Part shown: one piece after another, positions 1 through 7,883 of the stretch | How the letters are laid out: each line of letters begins with the position of its first letter | Position numbering within the stretch: the stretch's first letter is position 1 | Origin: an uncultured Collinsella sp. | GTDB taxonomy: Bacteria > Actinomycetota > Coriobacteriia > Coriobacteriales > Coriobacteriaceae | Length of the DNA stretch: 30,375 bases | Reading direction: 5' to 3' | Assembly (NCBI GenBank): GCA_937937835.1 | Contig: CALDBJ010000042.1 | Location: 1 to 30,375 of the forward strand | The notes under the pieces: generated by a model | Database searches by the model: none | Seen by the model: only the letters and a program-made list of their open reading frames with translations | What the model was told of the DNA's origin: nothing | Position numbers and translations under genes: made by a program

Positions 1-102
1 ACAATTATCAGTGCAGGTAAACGGCTTGCCGGATTTCGGAAAACCCAGGTATGGTCGACCCCTACGGGTAAAACGTAGTAGATAGGCCGTTTTCGTGGCG
101 CG

Positions 103-125
103 GTCCCAAAACAGCCTTTTGGGAC
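103..125. other. Perfect 9-bp hairpin upstream of tex
   Basis: GTCCCAAAA and TTTTGGGAC flank a 5-nt loop about 55 nt upstream of the tex start. No T-tract follows on the plus strand, so a simple terminator is not supported. It may be a leader structure of tex or part of a dispersed intergenic repeat. The rest of 1-181 shows no convincing gene. Confidence 0.5.
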
Positions 126-181
126 GGGTGGTATCCTTGGTAGCCCTGTGCTGCAAACGCACCTTAAACGCAAGGAGTCCC

Positions 182-2329
182 ATGGATCTTATCGCCCAGC
201 TCGCCCGCGAGCTCAACCTTAAGGCCGCCAACATCGAGGCGGCCGTCAAGCTCATCGACGAGGGCAACACCATCCCCTTTATCTCGCGCTACCGCAAGGA
301 AGCAACGGGCGGCATGGACGACGTCGCCCTGCGCGCACTCGACGAGCGTCTGTCCTACCTGCGCAATCTTGAGCAGCGAAAAGAGGACGTCATTCTGCTC
401 ATCGACGCCCAGGGCAAACTCACGCCCGAACTCGAGCAGCAGATTCGCGAGGCCACGCAGCTCCAGCGTGTCGAGGACCTCTACAAGCCCTACCGCAAAA
501 AGCGCATGACTCGCGCACAGAAGGCCCGCGAGGCAGGCCTGGAGCCGCTCGCCAACATGATCATCATGCAGGCCTCGGCCAAGGGCAGCGCGCTCGACGC
601 CGCCGCGGCATACGTCAACGAGGAGGCCGGCTTCGACACGCCCGAAAAGGCACTCGCGGGTGCGGCCGACATCGTGGCCGAGACGGTAGCCGAGGATCCC
701 GAAAACGTCGCCGACCTGCGCGCCTTTACGCAAAACACCGCCGATATCGTCGTCGAGGCCACCGACCCCGCCGAGAAGACCCCCTACGAGCCGTACTACA
801 ACTTTGACGAGCCGCTGCGCCGTATTCCCAACCACCGCGTGCTGGCTATCGACCGCGGTGAGCGCGAGGGCAAGCTCCGCGTGCGCGTGAACGTCGACGG
901 CGCTGCCGCCACGGCACGCCTCGGCGGCCGTTGGCCCCGTCGCCAAGGCGTCTTCGCGCCCGTCTTTGACGCCGCCATCGCCGACGGCTACAAGCGCCTT
1001 ATGGCCCCCTCGCTGGAGCGCGAGGCCCGCGCCAAACTCACCGTCCGCGCCCAGACCGAGGCCATCAATGTCTTTGCCAAGAATCTCGAGGGGCTGCTCT
1101 CGGCACGCCCCGTGCGCGGCGCCCGCGTGCTCGCGCTCGATCCGGGCTACCGCACCGGCTGCAAGGTCGCCGTCATGGACGAGACCGGCAAGCTGCTCGA
1201 CCACGGCGTGGTCTACCCCACCAAGCCGCGCCACGACGTCGCCGGCACCAAGCGCGAGCTCGCCCGCCTCGTCAAGAAGGACGGCGTCAACACCATCGTC
1301 ATCGGCAACGGCACCGCCAGCCGCGAGACCGAGGAAGTCGTCTCGGAGTTCATTGCCGAGCAGGCGCCTGGGCTGCGATACACCATTGTTAACGAGGCCG
1401 GCGCGTCGGTGTACTCCGCCTCCGAGCTCGCGAGCCAGGAGTATCCCGACCTGGACGTCACCGTGCGCGGCGCCATGAGCCTGGGCCGCCGCCTGCAGGA
1501 CCCACTGGCAGAGCTCGTCAAGATTCCGCCCCAGTCCATCGGCGTGGGCCAGTACCAGCACGACCTTGACCAGGCCGAGCTCTCGCGCACCCTGGGCCAC
1601 GTGGTGGAGGACGTCGTCAACCGCGTGGGCGTCGACGTCAACACCGCGAGCGCGAGCCTGCTGGGATACGTTTCGGGCATCACGCCGAGCGTGGCCAAGA
1701 ACATCGTGGCTTTCCGCGAGGAAAACGGCGCCTTCACCGATCGCCGCCAGCTCAAGAAGGTCCCCAAGCTGGGACCCAAGGCATATCTCAACGCTGCAGG
1801 CTTTTTGCGAATTAGCGGCGGTAAGAACCCGCTCGACGCAACGAGCGTCCACCCCGAAAGCTACGAGGTGGCCACGTCCGTCTTGGAACGCGCCGGCGTT
1901 AAAGCAAGCGAGCTCAGCCGCGGCGGCGTGCCCGACATCGAGCGCCGCCTGGGCAGCATCTCGGCGCTGGCAAGCGACCTGGACTGCGGCACCCTGACGC
2001 TCATCGACATTGTCAACGAGCTCAAGAAGCCCGGCCGCGACCCGCGCGACGACGCGCCCGAGGTGGCCTTTAGCCGCTCGGCACTTTCCATCGACGACCT
2101 GGAGCCCGGCATGGAACTCAAGGGCACGGTGCGCAACGTCGTCGACTTTGGCGCCTTCGTCGACGTGGGTGTGCACCAGGACGGCCTCGTGCACATCTCC
2201 AAGCTGGCCAACCGCTTCGTCAAGCACCCGAGCGACGTGGTGCGCGTCGGCGACACGGTAAAGGTGTGGGTGGAAAAGGTCGATCGCGACCGCAAGAAGA
2301 TCTCGCTCACCATGGTGCAGGGGAAGTAA
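182..2329 (+). CDS. tex: Tex-family RNA-binding transcriptional accessory protein
   Basis: This 715-aa cytoplasmic protein matches the Tex family of nucleic-acid-binding transcription accessory factors in length and architecture. It has an N-terminal helical region, a YqgF/RNase-H-like domain near residues 315-440 (opening RVLALDPGYRTG), tandem helix-hairpin-helix segments near 488-550 (around GITPSVAKN and KVPKLGPKAY), and a C-terminal S1 RNA-binding domain near 639-712 (GTVRNVVDFGAFVDVG, LVHISKL). The ATG at 182 is chosen because AAGGAG lies 6 nt upstream (172-177) and the family's N-terminus begins here. The frame stays open for 29 more codons upstream, but that stretch does not resemble Tex. 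The gene is monocistronic, facing the minus-strand transaldolase. Family assignment is very secure; the exact physiological role is known only generally. Confidence 0.97.
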   Translation: MDLIAQLARELNLKAANIEAAVKLIDEGNTIPFISRYRKEATGGMDDVALRALDERLSYLRNLEQRKEDVILLIDAQGKLTPELEQQIREATQLQRVEDLYKPYRKKRMTRAQKAREAGLEPLANMIIMQASAKGSALDAAAAYVNEEAGFDTPEKALAGAADIVAETVAEDPENVADLRAFTQNTADIVVEATDPAEKTPYEPYYNFDEPLRRIPNHRVLAIDRGEREGKLRVRVNVDGAAATARLGGRWPRRQGVFAPVFDAAIADGYKRLMAPSLEREARAKLTVRAQTEAINVFAKNLEGLLSARPVRGARVLALDPGYRTGCKVAVMDETGKLLDHGVVYPTKPRHDVAGTKRELARLVKKDGVNTIVIGNGTASRETEEVVSEFIAEQAPGLRYTIVNEAGASVYSASELASQEYPDLDVTVRGAMSLGRRLQDPLAELVKIPPQSIGVGQYQHDLDQAELSRTLGHVVEDVVNRVGVDVNTASASLLGYVSGITPSVAKNIVAFREENGAFTDRRQLKKVPKLGPKAYLNAAGFLRISGGKNPLDATSVHPESYEVATSVLERAGVKASELSRGGVPDIERRLGSISALASDLDCGTLTLIDIVNELKKPGRDPRDDAPEVAFSRSALSIDDLEPGMELKGTVRNVVDFGAFVDVGVHQDGLVHISKLANRFVKHPSDVVRVGDTVKVWVEKVDRDRKKISLTMVQGK

Positions 2330-2433
2330 ACCACCTAAAGCAAGGGTCCCCCCTCTCGCGACGTGCAAAATCGCGAGTATTCTGCAATTTCCGCCGCCCC
2401 GAACGCCCCTCAGAGGCAATAAAGTCAAAAACG

Positions 2434-2470
2434 GCCCCCGTTTTAGCATCATCAGAGCCAAAACGGGGGC
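2434..2470 (-). terminator. Intrinsic terminator between convergent tex and transaldolase
   Basis: An 11-bp perfect stem (GCCCCCGTTTT / AAAACGGGGGC) with a 15-nt loop. Read on the minus strand it is followed by CGTTTTTGACTTTATT, a U-rich tract suited to terminating the transaldolase transcript. The plus-strand exit is not T-rich, although the left flank gives the stem some bidirectional character. Confidence 0.7.
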
Positions 2471-2557
2471 TGTTCCGTGCTTCGGTTAACTGGTAAAAGC
2501 CTTTACCTTGCTGAATACTCTCAATTTTGCACGGCGCAGGCGGGGGTACCTTTGCCC

Positions 2558-2583
2558 ACGGCAGGATATGGAAGCCAAGCGCC
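2558..2583 (-). repeat. Partial duplicate of the transaldolase 3' end
   Basis: 24 of 26 bases match 2714-2739, the last codons of the transaldolase gene. Translated on the minus strand it reads LALGFHILP, like the true C-terminus AALGFHILP, but the stop codon has become TGG. The match is short and stops abruptly on both sides. It is best read as a vestige of a second gene copy or a local duplication. Confidence 0.6.
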
Positions 2584-2610
2584 AACTTACTGGCAAGCTC
2601 GTGCCGGCAG

Positions 2611-2680
2611 CCCCGGCCTTTCCTTTGCCTAGCGCGACCCCCGCGAAGCGCGTGAGCGGTAGGGAAAGGAAAAGCCGGGG
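2611..2680. repeat. Long imperfect hairpin downstream of the transaldolase
   Basis: CCCCGGCCTTTCCTTT pairs imperfectly with AAAGGAAAAGCCGGGG across a GC-rich centre containing nested GCG-rich inversions. It lies between the transaldolase stop and the duplicated 3'-end fragment. No T-run follows on either strand. It resembles a dispersed palindromic intergenic element rather than a classical terminator. Confidence 0.55.
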
Positions 2681-2711
2681 CGAACAACCCGCGGCGTAGC
2701 CAGTGTTCGCG

Positions 2712-3416
2712 TTACGGCAGGATATGGAAACCGAGCGCCGCGATATCCTTGGCAAAGCCGCGGACGGTGTCGAGCGAGACCTCGTACGGGTCACGGCCGA
2801 TGTTCTTGCGCTTGGCCAGGATGCCGTTGGGCACCGTGATGATCTGGCAACCGCAGGCCTCGGCCTGGTAAATGTTGATGAGCTCGCGCGTGGACGCCCA
2901 CAGGACCTCACAGTTGGGCTTGATGGCGGCCTTCTTGACCGACTCCGTCATAAACGGAATGGGGTCGACGCCGGTGTCGGCGATGCGGCCGGCAAAGAGC
3001 GAGATGATGGACGGCGTCTCGGTGTCAACGGCCTCGACCATCTCGTCAACCTGCTTAGGCGTAAAGATGGTGGTGACGTTGACCTTGATGCCGTCGGCCG
3101 ACAGCTTGCGCACCAGCTCGGCGGTGGACTCGCCCTTGGTGGTCACGCACGGAATCTTGACGTAGACGTTCTCGGCCCAGGTAGCGATCTCGCGCGCCTC
3201 GACCTCCATGGTCTCGACGTCATCGGCAAAGACCTCAAACGAGACGGACACATCGGTGATGTGGGTCAGGACCTCCTTGGCAAACGCGCGGTAATCCGTC
3301 ACGCCGCCCTTCTTCATAAGGGACGGGTTGGTCGTGAAACCCTGAACGTTGCCGTTCTCGTACATGTCGAGCATGCCCTCGAGGTTTGCACCGTCAGCGA
3401 ACACCTTGATTGCCAT
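2712..3416 (-). CDS. Transaldolase family protein (TalC / fructose-6-phosphate aldolase type)
   Basis: This 234-aa protein belongs to the short class-I aldolase group that includes TalC, FsaA and MipB. Its members make or break C-C bonds with dihydroxyacetone or sugar-phosphate donors through a lysine Schiff base. Seen here are the N-terminal strand KVFADGANL, the family motif FTTNPSLMKKGG near residues 27-38, and the Schiff-base lysine K87 in YVKIPCVT. The ATG at 3416 is preferred over one 24 nt upstream because AAAGGA lies about 9 nt before it and the family starts here. It is a single gene with its own terminator. Whether the enzyme acts as a transaldolase or as a fructose-6-phosphate aldolase cannot be decided from sequence inspection. 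Confidence 0.93.
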   Translation of the reverse strand: MAIKVFADGANLEGMLDMYENGNVQGFTTNPSLMKKGGVTDYRAFAKEVLTHITDVSVSFEVFADDVETMEVEAREIATWAENVYVKIPCVTTKGESTAELVRKLSADGIKVNVTTIFTPKQVDEMVEAVDTETPSIISLFAGRIADTGVDPIPFMTESVKKAAIKPNCEVLWASTRELINIYQAEACGCQIITVPNGILAKRKNIGRDPYEVSLDTVRGFAKDIAALGFHILP

Positions 3417-3609
3417 CTGCCTGATTCCTTTCGCTTGCACATGGGCGTTAAACTGCTAAACACTTTACCTACGTTTATCAAGGCGTGAGCTGCGGTTTTT
3501 TATCTTCTCGGCGAACGGTATAAACACCTCAGTGTTTGGATTGATAAATCGATTGAGCATGCAAAAGCGAAGAGTCGCAGTTTGAGCAAACGTCAGAACG
3601 CGGGATTCA

Positions 3610-4437
3610 TTAGATGAGGCCGAAATGCTGCATCGCTGTGACGGTGCCGTCGTGTGCGACATCGTCGGTCACGTAGTCGGCGACCGCCTTGACCTCAGGC
3701 ATGGCGTTGCCCATGGCGACAGCCGTCTCGACCGCAGCGAGCATGCCCAGGTCGTTGCCGGAATCACCAAAGCCAAAGGTGCGCGCGTTGCCGGTGCGAC
3801 CCAGGTATTCCAGCGCTCGCGCCACGCCCACGCCCTTGTCGATGCCCTTGGGGCTCAGCTCGCGATTCTGGCCACCGGTGTTGCACAGCTCAAACTCGCG
3901 ATCGATAAAGCCGTCATCGTTGGCTACGCGAGCCAAACTGGGCACATTGAGGCATACCTTGCCCACGCGCAGACTGCCGTCGACGCGCATTTCCTCGGCG
4001 CTGTGCACCACAGAAGTGCCGATCAGAGACGACTGCTCAACGCCCGCGGGTTCCAAGGCAAAAGTAGCCACGTTGGTCTCGAAAAAGGCCTCAATCCCTG
4101 CCGCGGCCATACGGCGTGCAAGCTCCTCGACAATGTCCTCGTCAAAGCAGTCCTCGTGTACCACGCGGCCCTCGACCTCGAGTGTCGCTCCCGCCATGGC
4201 AACGACACCCGCAGGCTCCAAAGCACGCAGACCATCGGCAATCAGCCACAAGGGACGACCCGTGCAGATAAATGCCTGGTGACCCGCATTGCGCAGGCGA
4301 TGAAACGCCTCGATCACCGCCTGCGAGGGGCGAACCGCCGAAAAGTCCTTGTCGGTCATGTTGTCGGGATCGAACGACGTCAGCGTGCCGTCCACGTCAA
4401 AAAAGAGCACGGCAGAATCGGGGCACGCATCAATCAT
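3610..4437 (-). CDS. Cof-type HAD-superfamily phosphatase
   Basis: This 275-aa cytoplasmic hydrolase is of the HAD Cof/IIB type. These are usually phosphatases of sugar phosphates, nucleotides or flavin precursors. Motif I is FFDVDGTLT (nucleophile D14, acid/base D16), motif II is ICTGRP, motif III is the lysine in LSPKGIDKG, and motif IV is GFGDSGNDLGML. The long insert between motifs II and III is the substrate-specificity cap. The ATG at 4437 has AAAGGAA about 6 nt upstream; an earlier in-frame start would be 36 nt upstream and has no such site. It diverges from the rRNA methyltransferase gene with only 75 nt between them. The substrate is unknown. Confidence 0.94.
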   Translation of the reverse strand: MIDACPDSAVLFFDVDGTLTSFDPDNMTDKDFSAVRPSQAVIEAFHRLRNAGHQAFICTGRPLWLIADGLRALEPAGVVAMAGATLEVEGRVVHEDCFDEDIVEELARRMAAAGIEAFFETNVATFALEPAGVEQSSLIGTSVVHSAEEMRVDGSLRVGKVCLNVPSLARVANDDGFIDREFELCNTGGQNRELSPKGIDKGVGVARALEYLGRTGNARTFGFGDSGNDLGMLAAVETAVAMGNAMPEVKAVADYVTDDVAHDGTVTAMQHFGLI

Positions 4438-4475
4438 ATGGGTTCCTTTCGGGGGCGAGAGTAAACGAAGCATCC

Positions 4476-4485
4476 ATCATATAAT
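4476..4485. promoter_or_regulatory. Overlapping divergent -10 elements
   Basis: In the 75-nt gap between the HAD gene and the methyltransferase, TATAAT (4480-4485, plus) overlaps TATGAT on the minus strand (4476-4481). The plus element is 27 nt from the methyltransferase ATG and the minus element 38 nt from the HAD ATG. Neither has a good -35 match, so assignment rests on the -10 sequences and position. Confidence 0.55.
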
Positions 4486-4512
4486 GGAGCGACGCAACCA
4501 GAGAGGTCACCC

Positions 4513-7071
4513 ATGGAATTTTACGCAAGCTGCCCCGAGGGCTTTGAGTCCGCACTCGCCGATGAGCTTAAACGCCTCGGGCTTTCGCATGTTCGCCGGC
4601 TGAAGGGCCGCGCCACGTTTGAGGGCGAGCTCGAAGAAGGCTACCGCGCCTGTCTGTGGTCGCGTCTGGCGAGCCGCGTGTTTGCGGTGCTCGGGCGCTT
4701 TGAGGCGCAGGACGCCGACGAGCTGTACGATAGCGTTTACGACATCGCCTGGGAGAACATCGTCCGCCCCGGCGCCACCATTGCCATCACCGCCCGCGGC
4801 GTGACCGAGCAGCTGCGCAACACGCGTTTCTCGGCCCTGCGCGCCAAAGACGCGCTGTGCGACCGCCTGGCCGAGACCACGGGCCGTCGCGCCGATGTCG
4901 ATGCCGCCGACCCCGATGTTCACCTACTGCTTTCGCTGCGCCAGCGCCGCGCGAGCATAAGCCTAGACCTTTCGGGCGACCCGCTGTTCAAACGCCTGCC
5001 GCCCGCAGCGACCCGCGCCGGCGAGGGCGCGCACGTGCTGCGCCCCGACTACGCCGCCCTGGTGCTGGCGCAGGTCGGCTGGACCGCGCTATGCGAGCGC
5101 GAGCTGACGGCCGACGATTACGAAAATGAAGCCCTTCCCACGCTGATCGATGCCTCGTGCGCCGGCGGCGGCCTGCTGCTGGAAGCCGTGAACATTCTGA
5201 CCGACCGCGCCCCGGGCGCCGCACGCGAGCGCTGGGGCTTTGAGGGCTGGCAGCTGCACAACGCCGCTCTGTGGGAGCAGCTGCTTGCCGAGGCGCGCGA
5301 GCGCGAGGCGGCAGCGCGCGAACGCCAGGCGCGCATCGTGGCCGCAGACATCGACCCCGCCGCTCGCAAGACCGCCGAGCGCATGGTCAAGAGCGCTGGC
5401 TACAAGCGTTTTGTCGACTTTTGCGCCGCCAAGCCCGCCACCGTGCTGGACCATGCGGGCGCCGTCGCCGGTGCCGCCGTGGTCGCAGACACCACCGAGA
5501 CCCCGCTTTCGCTCATGCACGACGCCATGACGCTGGTCGGCGAGCTGCGCCGCGCGCCCGAGCTTTCCGCGGCGCCGGTCGCTGCGCTCACCCGCGATGG
5601 CCTTATGGCCCGCGCGCTCCATGCCGAGCCCGCGCGCTCCATCGCCGTCATGCCCAATAACGAGGAGGCGGCTCTTGAGGTTTGGCACTCGCTCGACCAC
5701 GCCGCCGCGGCATTCGAGGCTGCGACCAGCATAAACGCCGAGGAACAGTCCACGGACGTCGAAGACGAAGCCGCCGCTTCCTCCATGCCCGAACCTGCCG
5801 CCACGCTCGACTTGGGCGACGGCAAGCCGCTGCCCGTGCTCATCCCCGGGTCCGAGCAGTTCGCCAACCGCCTGCGCAAGAACGCGCGCCTGCGCCGCAA
5901 GTGGGCCAAGCGCGAGGGCGTAAGCTGCTACCGCGTCTACGATGCCGACCTGCCCGACTACTCCGCCGCCATCGACCTGTACGAGGGTTGCCCGCAGACG
6001 CCGGGCCGCTGGCTCGTCATCGCCGAATACGCCGCGCCCAAGACCATCGACCCCGCGCTAGCCCAGGCCCGCATGCTCGACATTCTGGCCATCGCGCCGC
6101 GCATCCTTGATGTTCCGGCCGAGCATGTGCACGCCAAGGCCCGCATGCGTTCGCGCGGCGGCTCGCAGTACGGCAAGCAGGGCGCCGGCAAGGGCGGCTC
6201 GGGCGAGCGCGCCAATATCGCACGCCGTCGTCTGCCACTCATCGAAGAGGGCGGCCTTACCTTTGCCGTCAACTTTGACGACTATCTGGATGTGGGCATC
6301 TTCCTGGATCACCGCGTCACCCGCAACCTAGTGCGCGAGCACGCCAAGCAGGCGCGCCGCTTCCTCAACCTGTTTGCCTACACTGGCACTGCCACCTGCT
6401 ACGCGGCCGATGGCGGCGTCGAGGAGACCGTGACGGTCGACCTTTCCAACACCTACCTGGACTGGGCCGAGCGCAATATGCGCCAGAACGGCTTTGTTGG
6501 TCCGCAGCATCATTTTGTGCGCGACGACGTGCTCGCCTGGATTCGCGACCAGCGCCAGACGCGCAACCGCTGGGACCTGATCTTTGTCGACCCGCCCACG
6601 TTTTCGAACTCGTCCAAGATGGGCCGCCGCACCTGGGATGTCCAGCGCGACCATGTTGAGCTTTTGGCCGGCGTATCGCGCCTGCTCGCACAGGGCGGCC
6701 ACGCCATCTTTAGCTGCAACCTGCGCGGCTTCCGCCCCGAGACGCGCAAGCTCGCGCGCGCGGGCGTGGTGCTGGAGGACATTACGGCACAGACCATCCC
6801 CGAGGACTTCGCGCGCAACCAGAAGGTGCACCACTGCTATATCGTGCGCCGCCTGCCCATCGAGGACGCCATGGCCGAGGTCGGCTTTAGCGCCGAGGAA
6901 ATTGCCGAGCGCGTCGAGGAGCTGCGTAACCCCGAGGCCCGTAAGCCTCGCGCGGCAGTGCCCGCGCACGTGCAGACCGGCAACGGCAAGTCCAACTTTG
7001 CTGGCAAGCCCTCCCCCGCCGGCAAGTCCAAAAAGAAGAAGTTCTACGCCAGCAAGCCCAAGGGCAAATAA
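4513..7071 (+). CDS. rlmKL: RlmKL-like 23S rRNA methyltransferase with degenerate RlmL half
   Basis: This 852-aa protein has the layout of fused RlmL-RlmK: an N-terminal THUMP region (about residues 45-150), an RlmL-type methyltransferase domain (about 165-330), and a C-terminal RlmK-type domain (about 590-790) ending in a Lys-rich tail. In E. coli the halves make m2G2445 and m7G2069 in 23S rRNA. The RlmK half keeps its SAM site (FLNLFAYTGTAT, near 616) and catalytic loop DPPTFSNSSKM (near 692). In the RlmL half the expected DPxCGSGT is DASCAGGG (near 213), and the NPPYGERL loop is absent, with VVADTTETPL in its place near 320. An acidic Ala/Glu-rich spacer (about 390-440) joins the halves. 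The ATG follows AGAGAGG by 6 nt. Probably only the m7G activity is retained. Confidence 0.92.
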   Translation: MEFYASCPEGFESALADELKRLGLSHVRRLKGRATFEGELEEGYRACLWSRLASRVFAVLGRFEAQDADELYDSVYDIAWENIVRPGATIAITARGVTEQLRNTRFSALRAKDALCDRLAETTGRRADVDAADPDVHLLLSLRQRRASISLDLSGDPLFKRLPPAATRAGEGAHVLRPDYAALVLAQVGWTALCERELTADDYENEALPTLIDASCAGGGLLLEAVNILTDRAPGAARERWGFEGWQLHNAALWEQLLAEAREREAAARERQARIVAADIDPAARKTAERMVKSAGYKRFVDFCAAKPATVLDHAGAVAGAAVVADTTETPLSLMHDAMTLVGELRRAPELSAAPVAALTRDGLMARALHAEPARSIAVMPNNEEAALEVWHSLDHAAAAFEAATSINAEEQSTDVEDEAAASSMPEPAATLDLGDGKPLPVLIPGSEQFANRLRKNARLRRKWAKREGVSCYRVYDADLPDYSAAIDLYEGCPQTPGRWLVIAEYAAPKTIDPALAQARMLDILAIAPRILDVPAEHVHAKARMRSRGGSQYGKQGAGKGGSGERANIARRRLPLIEEGGLTFAVNFDDYLDVGIFLDHRVTRNLVREHAKQARRFLNLFAYTGTATCYAADGGVEETVTVDLSNTYLDWAERNMRQNGFVGPQHHFVRDDVLAWIRDQRQTRNRWDLIFVDPPTFSNSSKMGRRTWDVQRDHVELLAGVSRLLAQGGHAIFSCNLRGFRPETRKLARAGVVLEDITAQTIPEDFARNQKVHHCYIVRRLPIEDAMAEVGFSAEEIAERVEELRNPEARKPRAAVPAHVQTGNGKSNFAGKPSPAGKSKKKKFYASKPKGK

Positions 7072-7074
7072 CAA

Positions 7075-7141
7075 AGTTGCGGTGGAATACGGACTGTTTT
7101 GCCTGGAATTAGGCAAATTTAGACCGTATTTCACCGCAACT
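7075..7141. terminator. Nested hairpin between convergent rlmKL and kdpE
   Basis: The 18-nt arms 7075-7092 and 7124-7141 (AGTTGCGGTGGAATACGG and its near-complement, one G-T wobble) enclose a second stem, TTTGCCT / AGGCAAA (7098-7104, 7111-7117). It starts 4 nt after the rlmKL stop and ends 24 nt before the kdpE stop. This suits a bidirectional terminator, although neither exit has a strong U-tract. The regular nested form suggests a dispersed palindromic element. Confidence 0.6.
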
Positions 7142-7165
7142 CATATTGGGATGGCGGATGCCGAC

Positions 7166-7879
7166 CTATCCCTGGATGACCAATCGGTAACCAATACCCA
7201 CGTGCGTCTGGATATAGCGCGGATGCGCGGGGTCGGACTCGATCTTCTTGCGCAGCGTGCCCATAAAGACGCGCAGGCTCGCCAGGTCGCTCTTAGTTGC
7301 CGTGCCCCAAATCTCGTGCAGGATAAACTGGTGCGTCAGTACCTTGTCGGCGTTATGCGCCAGCAGGCACAGGAGCTTATACTCGATCGGCGTCAGATGC
7401 AGTTCCTCGCCATCCATCGTGGCGATGCCGGCATCAAAATCGATATGCAGCTCACCGGTATCGAACGAGCCCTCGGAGACAACGCCGCCCGTCTGCGCAT
7501 ACGAAAGGCGCCTGAGCGTCGTGCGAATGCGCGCGAGCAGTTCCTCGACCGAAAACGGCTTGGTCAGGTAGTCGTCGGCACCGGCATCGAGCGCGCGGAT
7601 TTTGTCCGCGTCCTCGCTGCGCGCCGAGACCACGATAATCGGCATGCCCGACCATGCGCGCACCGACTCCACCACCTTGACGCCGTCCATATCGGGCAGG
7701 CCCAGATCGAGCAGCACAATGCTCGGCGTCTGCGACGAGGCGGCGGCGATAGCGGCATGGGCGGTCTCCACAGCCATATGGCGCAAGCCGTGCGCCTCGA
7801 GCGCGGCAACAATAAGATTGCGGACGGCGGGGTCGTCCTCAACGACCAAGATGAGCGGTTTTACGGCAGAGTTCGGCAC
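7166..7879 (-). CDS. kdpE: KdpE-type OmpR-family response regulator
   Basis: This 237-aa two-component regulator has a receiver domain (about residues 9-122) with acidic pocket E14/D15, phospho-acceptor D58 in LLDLGLPD, S85 in VVSARS and K107 in LTKPF. A C-terminal OmpR/PhoB winged helix follows (about 140-235; LTPIEYKLLCLLAHN, RKKIESDP, GIGYRL). It resembles KdpE, which activates potassium-uptake genes. Start choice: GTG at 7879 with AAGGAG 7 nt upstream, beginning PNSAVKPLILVVEDD. A longer in-frame start lies inside kdpD and adds 27 non-homologous residues. The RBS overlaps the kdpD stop codon region (4-nt gap), so the two are translationally coupled. Targets are not visible; the nearby kup gene is a plausible one. 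Confidence 0.94.
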   Translation of the reverse strand: MPNSAVKPLILVVEDDPAVRNLIVAALEAHGLRHMAVETAHAAIAAASSQTPSIVLLDLGLPDMDGVKVVESVRAWSGMPIIVVSARSEDADKIRALDAGADDYLTKPFSVEELLARIRTTLRRLSYAQTGGVVSEGSFDTGELHIDFDAGIATMDGEELHLTPIEYKLLCLLAHNADKVLTHQFILHEIWGTATKSDLASLRVFMGTLRKKIESDPAHPRYIQTHVGIGYRLVIQG

Positions 7880-7883
7880 AGCG

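Noticed and set aside
164..2461. 765-aa reading frame on the minus strand over tex
   Set aside because: It is an antisense shadow of a well-conserved gene in high-GC DNA; composition (Leu/Val/His/Ala-rich) matches no family.
3465..3662. 65-aa reading frame between the HAD and transaldolase genes
   Set aside because: It overlaps the end of the HAD gene in another frame, has no RBS and no recognisable family. The 3417-3609 gap shows only a small AAACAC/GTGTTT hairpin and a weak TTGATA promoter-like site.
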